This document shows, piece after piece, positions 13,979 through 23,246 of a stretch of DNA of 42,771 bases. Both the position numbers and the translations under genes were made by a program. A model generated the notes under the pieces. It was not told the DNA's origin, made no database searches, and was given only the letters and a program-made list of their open reading frames with translations. Every line of letters starts with the position of its first letter. Position 1 is the first letter of the stretch. Source of the stretch: a virus. The stretch lies in IMG/VR virus record IMGVR_UViG_3300030117_004193, positions 1 to 42,771 of that record. One strand, given 5' to 3'.

Positions 13979-14411
13979 CTTTTCTTTCCGCTTTTAAACA
14001 TCTATTTCTATTTTCGTCTTCACTTACGTAACTTATATGCACCCAGTCTGGGTTATTATCATCACCAAACTCCCATATCATTTGATCGTAATTTAAGTTT
14101 GCTTTTATATATTCATACATTTCGGCATTTGTTTTATGTCCATATGTATCATCTATATCTATAGCTCTTCCTTGACAATGCTGAGATTTAGTACTTCCGC
14201 CGATAGCTTTATTTAAATCTTCACATCGAAAAAATGAATTTATTTTTATTGGACCTCCAACCCATTCGCGTAACGGTTCAAATATATTATGAGCTATAGC
14301 TTCCATATTAGTGCGTTGATAATCATTAGGTGTATTTTCTATACCTCTTCTTATAGCTGTTACAGATCTAGTAGCTTCTTTATATGATATATGCTTACTT
14401 ATATTTTCCAT
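13950..14411 (-). CDS. M15-family peptidase, probable endolysin, 153 aa
   Basis: Cuts cell-wall peptides to release progeny. The M15 (DD-/LD-carboxypeptidase, Peptidase_M15_3-like) zinc site is visible: SQHCQGRAIDID around residues 81-92 matches the SxHxxGxAxD motif (His and Asp ligands). WVHISY near 125 gives the third ligand, and MIWEFGDD just before it supplies the acidic catalytic region. No signal peptide is present, so a holin is needed, but none is recognised nearby. Located at the distal end of the structural block, directly after the 2,198-aa gene. Confidence 0.88.
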   Translation of the reverse strand: MENISKHISYKEATRSVTAIRRGIENTPNDYQRTNMEAIAHNIFEPLREWVGGPIKINSFFRCEDLNKAIGGSTKSQHCQGRAIDIDDTYGHKTNAEMYEYIKANLNYDQMIWEFGDDNNPDWVHISYVSEDENRNRCLKAERKDGKTVYSII

Positions 14412-14412
14412 T

Positions 14413-17400
14413 TTATTTTTTCTTAATTGTTTTCTTTTTAATTTTTTTCTTTTTCAATCCGGTAGTTTGTGGAGTTTCACTAGAATTTTTAAATTCATTA
14501 ATACCAACATCATAAGTACTATAACCCATTGCTAACGCAATAGATTGCCATAACTGTGTTTCTTCTTCTAGCGCTGTTCTTAAATTATTAATTTTTCTTA
14601 ATACTCTATCGGCTGGTAAGTTAAACCCTACAGATAATGCGTCTGCTCCAGAAAGTATAGCTGGATTTTTTGTATCAATACCCATAGTTCTTATTTTCTC
14701 AAGCTCTTGTTTATATCTAAATCTTCTATCAATTGATAATAATTTTCTAAATTTAGAATTAAGCGGCGGCGATATACCTGATAATTCTTTTATTGTATTT
14801 ATAAACTGAGGGTTTTTCTTTTTAGTTTGCTCTATAGTTTCAATCGTAGCATTTTTAAGTGTAGATATTAGCGCACCATAAACACCAGAACCCCTTAATA
14901 CAGAATCAACCATACCGTTTGCTACATTAAAATATCTTTCTTTGTCAGTTCTGCTTTTTTCTTCTTCATCATCATCAAAATAAATACTAAATAAAGCTTG
15001 TTGTGCAGCATAAAATATTGCATTTTGTACACCTAAATAATAAATTATTTTACTTATATTAGTTTTTACGTCGCCTCTTCCGTTTATTAAATCTAAACCA
15101 GCTTTTTTAGCAAGTCTATTATATTGCATAGGTGTATTTTGAAAAGCTAATATTAATCTTCCTGCAAAACCTGCTTGTTCCATAGATATTTTATCAGGTC
15201 TTGATGATTGTTGTGTTTCTTCAGATATTTCTCTAAAATCTTTAAATGCTTCAGTTTCGGCTTTTTGCTGTGATAAACCATTCTTTTTATAACTATTTAT
15301 TCTATTTCTATAAAATGACGCACCACCTAAAGCAATAGCAAAACTATCAGCATATTGCGTTGGTAAAAATCCTTTCTTTAATATAGTTGCTATAACAGCA
15401 GCAACTTTTCTATCAGATTTTGCAGCAGCATCTGCGATTTCTTGTTCATTAATATCAGTTTTTAATCCTGATCTTCTTGATTTTAAATAATCTGAATTGA
15501 ATATAAAAGCAAAATCTTTCCAAAACTGTGGCTGATTTTTCCATGCTTTAGCTAACATAAATGGATTATTATCAGTCCAGTTTGTAAAGTTTACATTAGA
15601 TATTGTTTGTAATAAAGCAGATCTTGTATTAAAAAACATTATGGTACCAATAGAATTATTCATCCAATTTAATATAGTATTTCCTTGCGCATCTAATTGA
15701 TACGATCTATTTTTACCAGTTCCAATTCTAAATAAAGAGCTTTCCAAAGCTTTTATAAAATCTGTACCATATATAGCTTTTACTTTGTTTAAATTTTCAC
15801 CTGATAGTTTACCTCTGTTTTTATCAAAAGATCCAAATATGGCTTCTATATTATCAAAAAACGGTTTAAATGCTTCCGCTCTAGTAACTGTATTTGTAAA
15901 ACTTAATAAATCTGTAGTTAAAGTACCAGAAATCCATTCTTTAGTTGGAGGTGGATATTTACTTTCGTTATTAAAATAAACTTGTTTTAATGCATCTACA
16001 AATTCTAATTGATCAAAGTTTTGTCTAAAATATTTATTTATTTCTGTAACTTGCTCATCTCTCATACCAATAGCCTCTTCAAGATTATATCCTGTTGTAG
16101 ACCATAAATGTATTCTAATTATTTGATCATTTGTATATCCTTTAAAAACTTCTTTAGATAAATCAATTCCAGCTTTTTCTAATAGTTCTTTAGCTTCTTG
16201 TAGATAATTCGACGATGCTTGTTGATTTGCTTCAAACCTTATATACGATTCTGTTAAAGGAGTAGTTATATTATCTTTAATCCATTGTAAATGCCTATCA
16301 CCTTGTTTTCCTTTACCAGCAAATCTATATAATAAACCTAATAAATCTTCAGCTGAATAAGGAACAAATATTTTAAATTTGTTTGCTCTTCTTCCCATAT
16401 TCCTTCCTTGTGCTTCAGAAAATATTTCATCTTTATCTACGCCTTTAGTTTCTTCAAGTATTTGATTAAATTCATTACTTAATTCTGTTCGCTCTTGTTT
16501 ATCTATATTTTCATTAAATCCAAAAATTTTATTAGTTTCTAAATTTTTAATTGTTATAGTATCAAATTTATTTAATCCTTTAATTTTTTCGTTAAAAATT
16601 CTTTTAAGAGGGTGTTTTTTGCCATATTCATATTCAGCAGATTGGTTTGTTTTTAATCCAATTTCTGTTGAATTCAAAGCTGCAGCTAATTTTTCGTCAA
16701 CAATAGCTATTGCATAGTCAGATAATATTTTATCTATATCAATATCTTTTTTATAATAATATTTGTTTATCATCATGGCATTTATAAAAGATGCAGGTGA
16801 TAAATGTTCTGGTGTTGTTTTTGTATTCTTTTTTAAATTATCTTGATAGTATAATACAGGTGCAGCTAATTTTAAAATTGAATTTTTATTTTCTGCTGTT
16901 GTAGAGAGAATCATTGCTATTTGGTTTTTATCTGCATTTTTTATTACAAACTGCGCAAGTTCATTATAAAACAACATAGCATCTGCCGCTCTTATTTTAT
17001 CTTCAACAAAATTAAATTTTTTGTCTACTTCTTTAAATGTATCATATTTTTTCTTTTTAGGTATTTTAAAATTTGGAAAAGTTTTATTAAACCATTTAAA
17101 ATAACCTGTTTTTCTATTAAATAAAGTATATCTACCTTTATACAATGTTCTTGCTCCAAACGTTTGTTGGCCTAACAAATAAAATAATTCTGGAATATTT
17201 ATATCAGTCCTATCTTTGTTTTTTTCTACAAAGTTTTCTAAAATATTTATTGATTTATTAACTTCATCTTTGCTTTTAAAAAGATCTGTTAACTTTATTT
17301 TTTTACCATCTGCATCGACTAACTTCATTAGAGTTGGCATGTTTCCTGTAAACACATCTTCAAAGCCAGCCTGCATTTCCTCTTCCTTAATTTCAATGCC

Positions 17401-20400
17401 TTCTTTTTTCCTAGATACGTTTTTCCTAATAATTTTTTCAATTTCAGGATTTATTTCAGCATTACCAAATTTTTCTTGAACAGCTTTAATTGCTAATCCA
17501 ATAGCATTTGCTAAACCATCACCAGCACGCAAAGAAGCTTTTATAGTAGTTATTACTAATTTTGCTGCTGCTATAGCAAGCTCAGGTCCAATCAAACTAA
17601 ACCTTAAAGTATTATTTTGTTGAAGTTTATTTAAAAATTCTAAGCCTCTATCTAATTCTCTTATTGCTCTTTCAATAAAATTATCAGGAACTTCTTTACC
17701 CTCTATTTCTTGTATTTGTTTAAATTTTTCTGAAACTTCAGGATCTAATAATACATCAACAACTTCATCTCTTGCTAATTGATCTGCTATTTGTTTTGCT
17801 ATAGATGTTTTTCTATCACTTCTTGTACTTGAGCCTAATTCATTGCCTATAAAATAATTTACAAAATCATTTTTAACTTCGTTAAATTCTTTCTTTTTAA
17901 ATATATTTTTACCTTCAGCCGTTCTTTCTCTTAACGCTTTGCCTGTTTTAGGGTCAATAATTTTTTCAACAAAAGGTTTAAATCTTTTTGTCATTACTTC
18001 AAGCGGTAAAGAATTATATATAGCTTCTGCATTATCTTTTAAAAAGTTTGCAAATTCTACACTATCTTTACCAAATATACCATCTCTTTTAACAAGATCT
18101 GTTAATTCATTTGTAAATCCTTCAATAACTTTTTTCTTAAAGTTTTTATCTGTAACAGCTGGTAAGCTAGTACCAAAAACCTTTTTAACTGCACCAACAA
18201 CTTTATTTACTATAGCATCGTCAAGATTTAATTCTGTTTTTAATTTAGTAATAGTAGGTTGATCTATTTCAGCTTGTTCAACAGTATCTTCTATTTGTAT
18301 TTCTGTAATATCTTGTTTACCTATTATTTCTCTTTTACCTTCTTCTGTAACTCTTGTTTCAACTAATTTTTCAAAAAAGGCTGGTACTCTTTTAGGTAAG
18401 TTTTCTTTTATATATGCTCCAAATGGAACACCAGACTCTATTTTATATGTTTTTATTAAATCAGCAAAAGCAAGATTTACTTCTGATAATAAATCTTCTC
18501 TTGTAAGCGTAGTATCTTTTGTAGGATCAAAATTAGCATTTACTAGTTGATTTATAAGCCCTAAATTATTTTGAACTAATTCATTTTGTGCTCTTAATAA
18601 AGCTACAGGTGTACTATTTTCATCTTTTATAATAGCCATTAAATCTTTATTTTTTTGAGCTATTTGTTGATTTTTAGTACTTATTGTTGCTGTAGGTTCA
18701 GGAACTATAGAAAATTCTTCTTTTACTATGTTTGTTAATCTTTCATCTATATTTTCTAATTCTTGATTTACTGATTCTTGTTGAGTTGAATCTTTTTCTT
18801 GCTTAACTTCTTCTAATTTACCTTTTCTATATAATAAACTTGCTGCTTCAATTCTTGATGCACCTTTTAACTTAGGATCTAATTTTTTATCAATTTTTTC
18901 AAAAGCATCAATTTCAGCATTATTTTGTTCATACAATTCTTTTGTAATAAAACCACCATCAAATTCTTTTTTATTATTATCTTTTAAATTTTGTATATAA
19001 TCTTTCTTTTCTTTATTGTTTTGAAAATCTTTTTCTAAAAGAGATTGTCTATTAATTCTTGAAAAAGCAGCACCTCCAGCAGGTATTAAAACAGCCTGTG
19101 CTCCTCTTGTACCTTCTTGAAGATAAGATGTTAAATCTTCTTTAGTCGGCATATATTGCGTTTTATCTGCTGCCGCGGTACCAATATCTGTTACAACACC
19201 TTGTCCTATTTCTGTTAAAAACTCTATAGCTGGGATTTCTGCTAAATCTTTACCTAATGATAAAAAATCTTTACTTTTATCTACTATTTGCTTACCAATT
19301 TTTTTTGTTAATGAATTTGGCATAGCTACTTTAAATAATTTTTTAAATGGTAAAAATTCTAAAAACCCATTTATACCACCTACGATATTACTTATAAGCT
19401 CAGAGTTTTCACTCATTAACCCTAAATTAATTGCAGCTTTTTGTTTATTAACCTGCGTATCTTTTAAATTATTAGCGTTTAAATAGTCATTTATTTGTTT
19501 TTCATTTTTCTTAATAGTAGAAGCAAGTTGATCTTTAAAACTAAAACCAGCTTCTTGAATAACCATACCAAATCCTAAAGTTAAAGCAACTTGAGTAGTT
19601 ACATCAACTACTGCTTGCGGAGAACCTTTTATAATATCGCCTATAACATTTCCAACAGGTTGATTAAAATCAACTTCATTTAAAAATCTAGGATTATTTG
19701 CATAAGTTTCAGTTAACCTAGTTAATTCTTCATCTGCTTCAAGAGCTCTTAGTAATTCTAATGTTTCTTTTTCTTGTTCTTTATATAAAAACTTTTCAGC
19801 TTTATTTCGTGTAGTTCTATATGCTTTATTATTATATCTAAAAGCAACCATATCACTACCGCTTTTACCTTCAAAACCCTCTAATTCATTTTTAATATTA
19901 TCTATTCTTTTTTTAGTAGGCTCAATTTTAAATTTTTGTAAGAAACCACTACCAACTTGTGCTTCTTGTTTTTTAATTAATTCATAGCCTACTGAAAGTG
20001 GGCCATATTTAAGATCTAACCCAAGCTCTTCTCTATTTAAAACATTTCCAAATTCATCTATAAAGTTTAAACTAGATTGCACTATTCTTTTATCTATAGA
20101 TTTTAAAGCATCGTTTTCTTCAACTATTTTATTAAAATTATCATTTAATAATTTTTCAGATTTTTTATCTAGTTCTATTTCTTTAATTTTATCATTAAAA
20201 AACTTTTCTTGAGTTGATCTTAATCCAAAATATTCATTAAAAATATTAGCAGCGTTTATTTCTTCACCCGTAAATTCTTCAAAATTTACACCATAAGTAT
20301 CAGCTAATTGTTTTTGTCTTTTGCCTTGTTCAGTATTTAACCATTCATTTTCAATTTTATCCTTATCATTAGCTATTTGAGTTTTAGTTAATTCTATAGC

Positions 20401-21009
20401 TTCATTATAACTTTTTTGAATTTCATTATTAAATATTTTACCTACAGGATTTGTATCTTTTGTTAGTATATTATAAAAATCTTGTACTATTTTATTTTGG
20501 CTATCTGTATCTAAGCTCTTAAATTTTTTTAAATCATCACTATATGATTCGATAAATTTAGTTGGATTATTTGGGTTTAAATCCTCAATATCTTTTAAAA
20601 TAGCGTTGTATGTAAATTTTGAAGGGATAAATTCATTTTTAAAAAATTTATCAATGTCGGAAGTACTAGAATTATTATTAAATAAATCTAATGTTGATTT
20701 TGTAAAAGGCGGAGTAAGAGTTGTTGGGCCTTCAACATTTTGTAATACTTGTAAATATGGTTCTGCAAAATCACCATATAGATTTTTAGGAACAGGATCT
20801 TCTTGTAAATCCGAAGAACCAACTTCCAAATTGGATGCCATATTGTTTTCCTCTACAGGTGCATCCTTTTTCTCCGGTAGAGGGTCTGTATTTCCCGGCT
20901 CGTCTATTTCTTTAACAAATTTAGCTTGCGGGTTTTTTGTAATGAAATCCTCTATATTGTTTTCTTCAACAATCTGAGGTTGCTCATCTATTAAATATTC
21001 AAATTTCAT
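14413..21009 (-). CDS. Giant internal virion/ejection protein, 2,198 aa
   Basis: By position (last large structural gene, after two smaller internal-protein-like genes, before lysis) it corresponds to the gp16-type ejection protein of T7-like phages, but larger. The start has an acidic N-terminal segment (IDEQPQIVEENNIEDFITKN). Hydrophobic stretches at about 463-483 and 1130-1165 could insert into membranes. Helical Lys/Glu-rich regions dominate, and the protein ends LKKKKIKKKTIKKK. The C-terminal QLWQSIALAMGYSTYDVG recalls the ends of large polyvalent phage proteins. No transglycosylase, DFDGD polymerase or other catalytic motif was found by eye. Start chosen at ATG 21009. Confidence 0.75.
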   Translation of the reverse strand: MKFEYLIDEQPQIVEENNIEDFITKNPQAKFVKEIDEPGNTDPLPEKKDAPVEENNMASNLEVGSSDLQEDPVPKNLYGDFAEPYLQVLQNVEGPTTLTPPFTKSTLDLFNNNSSTSDIDKFFKNEFIPSKFTYNAILKDIEDLNPNNPTKFIESYSDDLKKFKSLDTDSQNKIVQDFYNILTKDTNPVGKIFNNEIQKSYNEAIELTKTQIANDKDKIENEWLNTEQGKRQKQLADTYGVNFEEFTGEEINAANIFNEYFGLRSTQEKFFNDKIKEIELDKKSEKLLNDNFNKIVEENDALKSIDKRIVQSSLNFIDEFGNVLNREELGLDLKYGPLSVGYELIKKQEAQVGSGFLQKFKIEPTKKRIDNIKNELEGFEGKSGSDMVAFRYNNKAYRTTRNKAEKFLYKEQEKETLELLRALEADEELTRLTETYANNPRFLNEVDFNQPVGNVIGDIIKGSPQAVVDVTTQVALTLGFGMVIQEAGFSFKDQLASTIKKNEKQINDYLNANNLKDTQVNKQKAAINLGLMSENSELISNIVGGINGFLEFLPFKKLFKVAMPNSLTKKIGKQIVDKSKDFLSLGKDLAEIPAIEFLTEIGQGVVTDIGTAAADKTQYMPTKEDLTSYLQEGTRGAQAVLIPAGGAAFSRINRQSLLEKDFQNNKEKKDYIQNLKDNNKKEFDGGFITKELYEQNNAEIDAFEKIDKKLDPKLKGASRIEAASLLYRKGKLEEVKQEKDSTQQESVNQELENIDERLTNIVKEEFSIVPEPTATISTKNQQIAQKNKDLMAIIKDENSTPVALLRAQNELVQNNLGLINQLVNANFDPTKDTTLTREDLLSEVNLAFADLIKTYKIESGVPFGAYIKENLPKRVPAFFEKLVETRVTEEGKREIIGKQDITEIQIEDTVEQAEIDQPTITKLKTELNLDDAIVNKVVGAVKKVFGTSLPAVTDKNFKKKVIEGFTNELTDLVKRDGIFGKDSVEFANFLKDNAEAIYNSLPLEVMTKRFKPFVEKIIDPKTGKALRERTAEGKNIFKKKEFNEVKNDFVNYFIGNELGSSTRSDRKTSIAKQIADQLARDEVVDVLLDPEVSEKFKQIQEIEGKEVPDNFIERAIRELDRGLEFLNKLQQNNTLRFSLIGPELAIAAAKLVITTIKASLRAGDGLANAIGLAIKAVQEKFGNAEINPEIEKIIRKNVSRKKEGIEIKEEEMQAGFEDVFTGNMPTLMKLVDADGKKIKLTDLFKSKDEVNKSINILENFVEKNKDRTDINIPELFYLLGQQTFGARTLYKGRYTLFNRKTGYFKWFNKTFPNFKIPKKKKYDTFKEVDKKFNFVEDKIRAADAMLFYNELAQFVIKNADKNQIAMILSTTAENKNSILKLAAPVLYYQDNLKKNTKTTPEHLSPASFINAMMINKYYYKKDIDIDKILSDYAIAIVDEKLAAALNSTEIGLKTNQSAEYEYGKKHPLKRIFNEKIKGLNKFDTITIKNLETNKIFGFNENIDKQERTELSNEFNQILEETKGVDKDEIFSEAQGRNMGRRANKFKIFVPYSAEDLLGLLYRFAGKGKQGDRHLQWIKDNITTPLTESYIRFEANQQASSNYLQEAKELLEKAGIDLSKEVFKGYTNDQIIRIHLWSTTGYNLEEAIGMRDEQVTEINKYFRQNFDQLEFVDALKQVYFNNESKYPPPTKEWISGTLTTDLLSFTNTVTRAEAFKPFFDNIEAIFGSFDKNRGKLSGENLNKVKAIYGTDFIKALESSLFRIGTGKNRSYQLDAQGNTILNWMNNSIGTIMFFNTRSALLQTISNVNFTNWTDNNPFMLAKAWKNQPQFWKDFAFIFNSDYLKSRRSGLKTDINEQEIADAAAKSDRKVAAVIATILKKGFLPTQYADSFAIALGGASFYRNRINSYKKNGLSQQKAETEAFKDFREISEETQQSSRPDKISMEQAGFAGRLILAFQNTPMQYNRLAKKAGLDLINGRGDVKTNISKIIYYLGVQNAIFYAAQQALFSIYFDDDEEEKSRTDKERYFNVANGMVDSVLRGSGVYGALISTLKNATIETIEQTKKKNPQFINTIKELSGISPPLNSKFRKLLSIDRRFRYKQELEKIRTMGIDTKNPAILSGADALSVGFNLPADRVLRKINNLRTALEEETQLWQSIALAMGYSTYDVGINEFKNSSETPQTTGLKKKKIKKKTIKKK

Positions 21010-21015
21010 ATTATA

Positions 21016-22206
21016 TTAATTATTATCTCTAAAAAACTTTTCTCTTGATGAAGCTATAGATCTTAATTTAGCTTTTACAGCAGGTAGAGGTTCATTTTCT
21101 TTTATAAGTACTTGTTTTCTATTATTAATATTTTCTATAATTAAATCACCATCTTCATCAAAAGCTCCACTTGATTGATAGCCTTCAGGTAAATTATCTT
21201 CAAAATTACTTGATAAATAATAATTACCACCTGTAAAAGGACCAATTGTATCTGGTAATTCATTTATAGTATTTATACTTTGATTATAAAAGTCTTCAAA
21301 ATCTCTTGACTCATCTTCTTCAACTTTTGGACTTTCATAAGCATAACGGCCTGATATTCTTTCTGTCATTCTTTTTCTTATTATATCGCCATATATATCT
21401 TTACTTTCTGAATCAATAGTTTGATCCATTTCGTCTTGACTAAAAAAGTTATAAGTTAAATTTGTTTTTTGATCTTGATTTAATTCTAAAACATATTGAT
21501 CAACCATATTTTTAACCTGTGCATTGGTAAAATTAGATTGCCTTGCATCTCTTACAAATTGATTTTCTGCATCTAAATAACTTTCTTGTAATTTACTATC
21601 TATGTTTGATATTTTATAATCCGAAGTTTTTAAATCTGCTATAGGTATATTAATAGTTGTATCACCAATTTTAGTGCTTATAGTGTTTTTATCAACTACT
21701 TCGTGATTTGCACCTAATGCTTGCAATACTTCATATTTATTAAAGCCGCTACCAGCAAAATTAGTCATTGCCATCATAGATCTATCCAAAGATTGTGTAG
21801 TATTTGATTTTATTAATCCTTGTATATATTGATTTGTTTCTGCAAAAGGCTCTAATTCTTTTCTTACTCTTTGTAATATTTCTCTTTGTTTAACAGTTTG
21901 ATCAAATTGAGATTTTAAATCATAAGTGCTATATATTTCATCTTTAGCCATTCTTAATATTTTTTCACCTTCAGGGCCAAATTTACCTAATTTAGTTCCA
22001 AGTAAAGATAACTCTTCTAAAACATCTAAAGACTTTATTTTATTTTCTTCAAGTTGTTCGTTTTCTTTTGCTAACTTTTCAACTCTTTCTGTATAAGCTT
22101 TTTTATATGCTTTTCCAAAAGCATCAATACTCTCACCAGCTAAATTCACTCCCTGCGCTCTTTGCGCTCTTTGTATTGCGTTTAATGTTGCTGCACTTAA
22201 TCCCAT
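21016..22206 (-). CDS. Probable internal virion protein, 396 aa
   Basis: Soluble, helix-rich with Gln/Asn/Glu bias. It starts MGLSAATLNAIQRAQRAQGV, an amphipathic helix, and has a long charged helical stretch at about 30-130 and an acidic C-terminal region. Position between the 217-aa and 2,198-aa genes matches a T7 gp15-like ejection protein. No enzymatic motif seen. Separated from its neighbours by only 6 and 18 bases, so co-transcribed. Confidence 0.65.
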   Translation of the reverse strand: MGLSAATLNAIQRAQRAQGVNLAGESIDAFGKAYKKAYTERVEKLAKENEQLEENKIKSLDVLEELSLLGTKLGKFGPEGEKILRMAKDEIYSTYDLKSQFDQTVKQREILQRVRKELEPFAETNQYIQGLIKSNTTQSLDRSMMAMTNFAGSGFNKYEVLQALGANHEVVDKNTISTKIGDTTINIPIADLKTSDYKISNIDSKLQESYLDAENQFVRDARQSNFTNAQVKNMVDQYVLELNQDQKTNLTYNFFSQDEMDQTIDSESKDIYGDIIRKRMTERISGRYAYESPKVEEDESRDFEDFYNQSINTINELPDTIGPFTGGNYYLSSNFEDNLPEGYQSSGAFDEDGDLIIENINNRKQVLIKENEPLPAVKAKLRSIASSREKFFRDNN

Positions 22207-22224
22207 AATTATTGATTTTTAATA

Positions 22225-22878
22225 TTAACCACCAAATAAACCCTGAGCCGCTTCTCCTAGCCCACCAAATAAATCAGAAGTTGCTTTTTGCCTTGCTTCA
22301 GTTGCTGCTGCTGATTCACTTGCCGCAATGCCCGCTATATCCCCTCTTCTATCAAGTTCTCTTGTTTGTCTATCAGTTTCACCCGCAGCTCTAGCTTGTT
22401 GTATCGCAAGATCTGTTCCTAAAATTGTTCGCTGTATATTCATATCAGCTTGTCTTGCTGCTCTTGTATTTTCAACTTCTTGTCTTGCTATATCTGCAGC
22501 TATACCCTGCATACTTCTTCTTTGTTCTTGAGCTAATGCTGTTGCTATAGCGGCTGCGCCTGTTCCGCCCCCAGCACCTCTAAACGCATCAAGAGATTGG
22601 GCTAGTCCTTGTTGAACTTGCTGTGATTGAAATTCAGCGGCTTGTGTTGCTACTTGTAAATCATCTAGCTCATTTGTTAAACCAACAAAAGGGTTAGTTA
22701 TATCTTCATAAGGATTTGATATTTCTGATGTTTTATATGCGTCTAATGCTGATGCAAATTCTTTTTGAGCTTTTCTTTCTCTTCTTCTTCTAGCCCTACC
22801 TCCAAAAAGACTTCCTATAGATTTAGCTATACCGCCAAAAAATCCACCTTTATCTTGAATGTTTAAATTTTCTAACAT
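22225..22878 (-). CDS. Probable internal virion protein, gp14-like, 217 aa
   Basis: The N-terminus has a Gly/Phe-rich hydrophobic segment (GGFFGGIAKSIGSLFGG), then RARRRRERK, and a long Ala/Gln-rich helical body (QQVQQGLAQSLDAFRGAGGG, then AAAIATALAQEQRRS). It ends in DLFGGLGEAAQGLFGG. This matches the size and composition of T7 gp14-type ejection proteins, which form a channel in the outer membrane. The glycine-rich ends may be the membrane-active parts. Confidence 0.7.
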   Translation of the reverse strand: MLENLNIQDKGGFFGGIAKSIGSLFGGRARRRRERKAQKEFASALDAYKTSEISNPYEDITNPFVGLTNELDDLQVATQAAEFQSQQVQQGLAQSLDAFRGAGGGTGAAAIATALAQEQRRSMQGIAADIARQEVENTRAARQADMNIQRTILGTDLAIQQARAAGETDRQTRELDRRGDIAGIAASESAAATEARQKATSDLFGGLGEAAQGLFGG

Positions 22879-22888
22879 TTTTTAATTT

Positions 22889-23209
22889 TTAATTACTACT
22901 TATAAATATTTCTGAGTTAACTGCAAATAATTCTGCATGATCTTCGGAATTATTTGTTAAATTTACTTCGGCATAATATCCTATTATACCTGATGTGTTT
23001 TTGCTATTATCTTTACCTAAAAATACATAACTTGTATTTGTAAGTTGAGATAAATTACCTTCTGCTTGACATACTATATATGTATCTTCTATAGTTACAA
23101 CTGGTCCAATTCTTCTAACAGTGTCATTATTGCCTAAATAATATATTTGGTCTCCCACTTGCAGTGAAGTATTTTTTGTAAAACCTGTTTCTAATGTTAT
23201 AGTTGCCAT
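22889..23209 (-). CDS. Small beta-rich virion protein, 106 aa
   Basis: Begins MATITLETGFTKNTSLQVGD and contains YYLGNNDTVRRIGPVVTIED, a beta-barrel-like pattern with Gly/Asp turns and Asn/Ser-rich second half. It lies between the giant tail gene and the internal proteins, as a small connector or tail-associated protein would. Specific function unknown. Confidence 0.6.
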   Translation of the reverse strand: MATITLETGFTKNTSLQVGDQIYYLGNNDTVRRIGPVVTIEDTYIVCQAEGNLSQLTNTSYVFLGKDNSKNTSGIIGYYAEVNLTNNSEDHAELFAVNSEIFISSN

Positions 23210-23246
23210 GATGTTATTATTACATTTTTTAAATTATAGTTAAATA

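Noticed and set aside
14413-21009. Virion RNA polymerase as in crAss-like phages
   Set aside because: No DFDGD-type catalytic motif is seen in the 2,198-aa protein.
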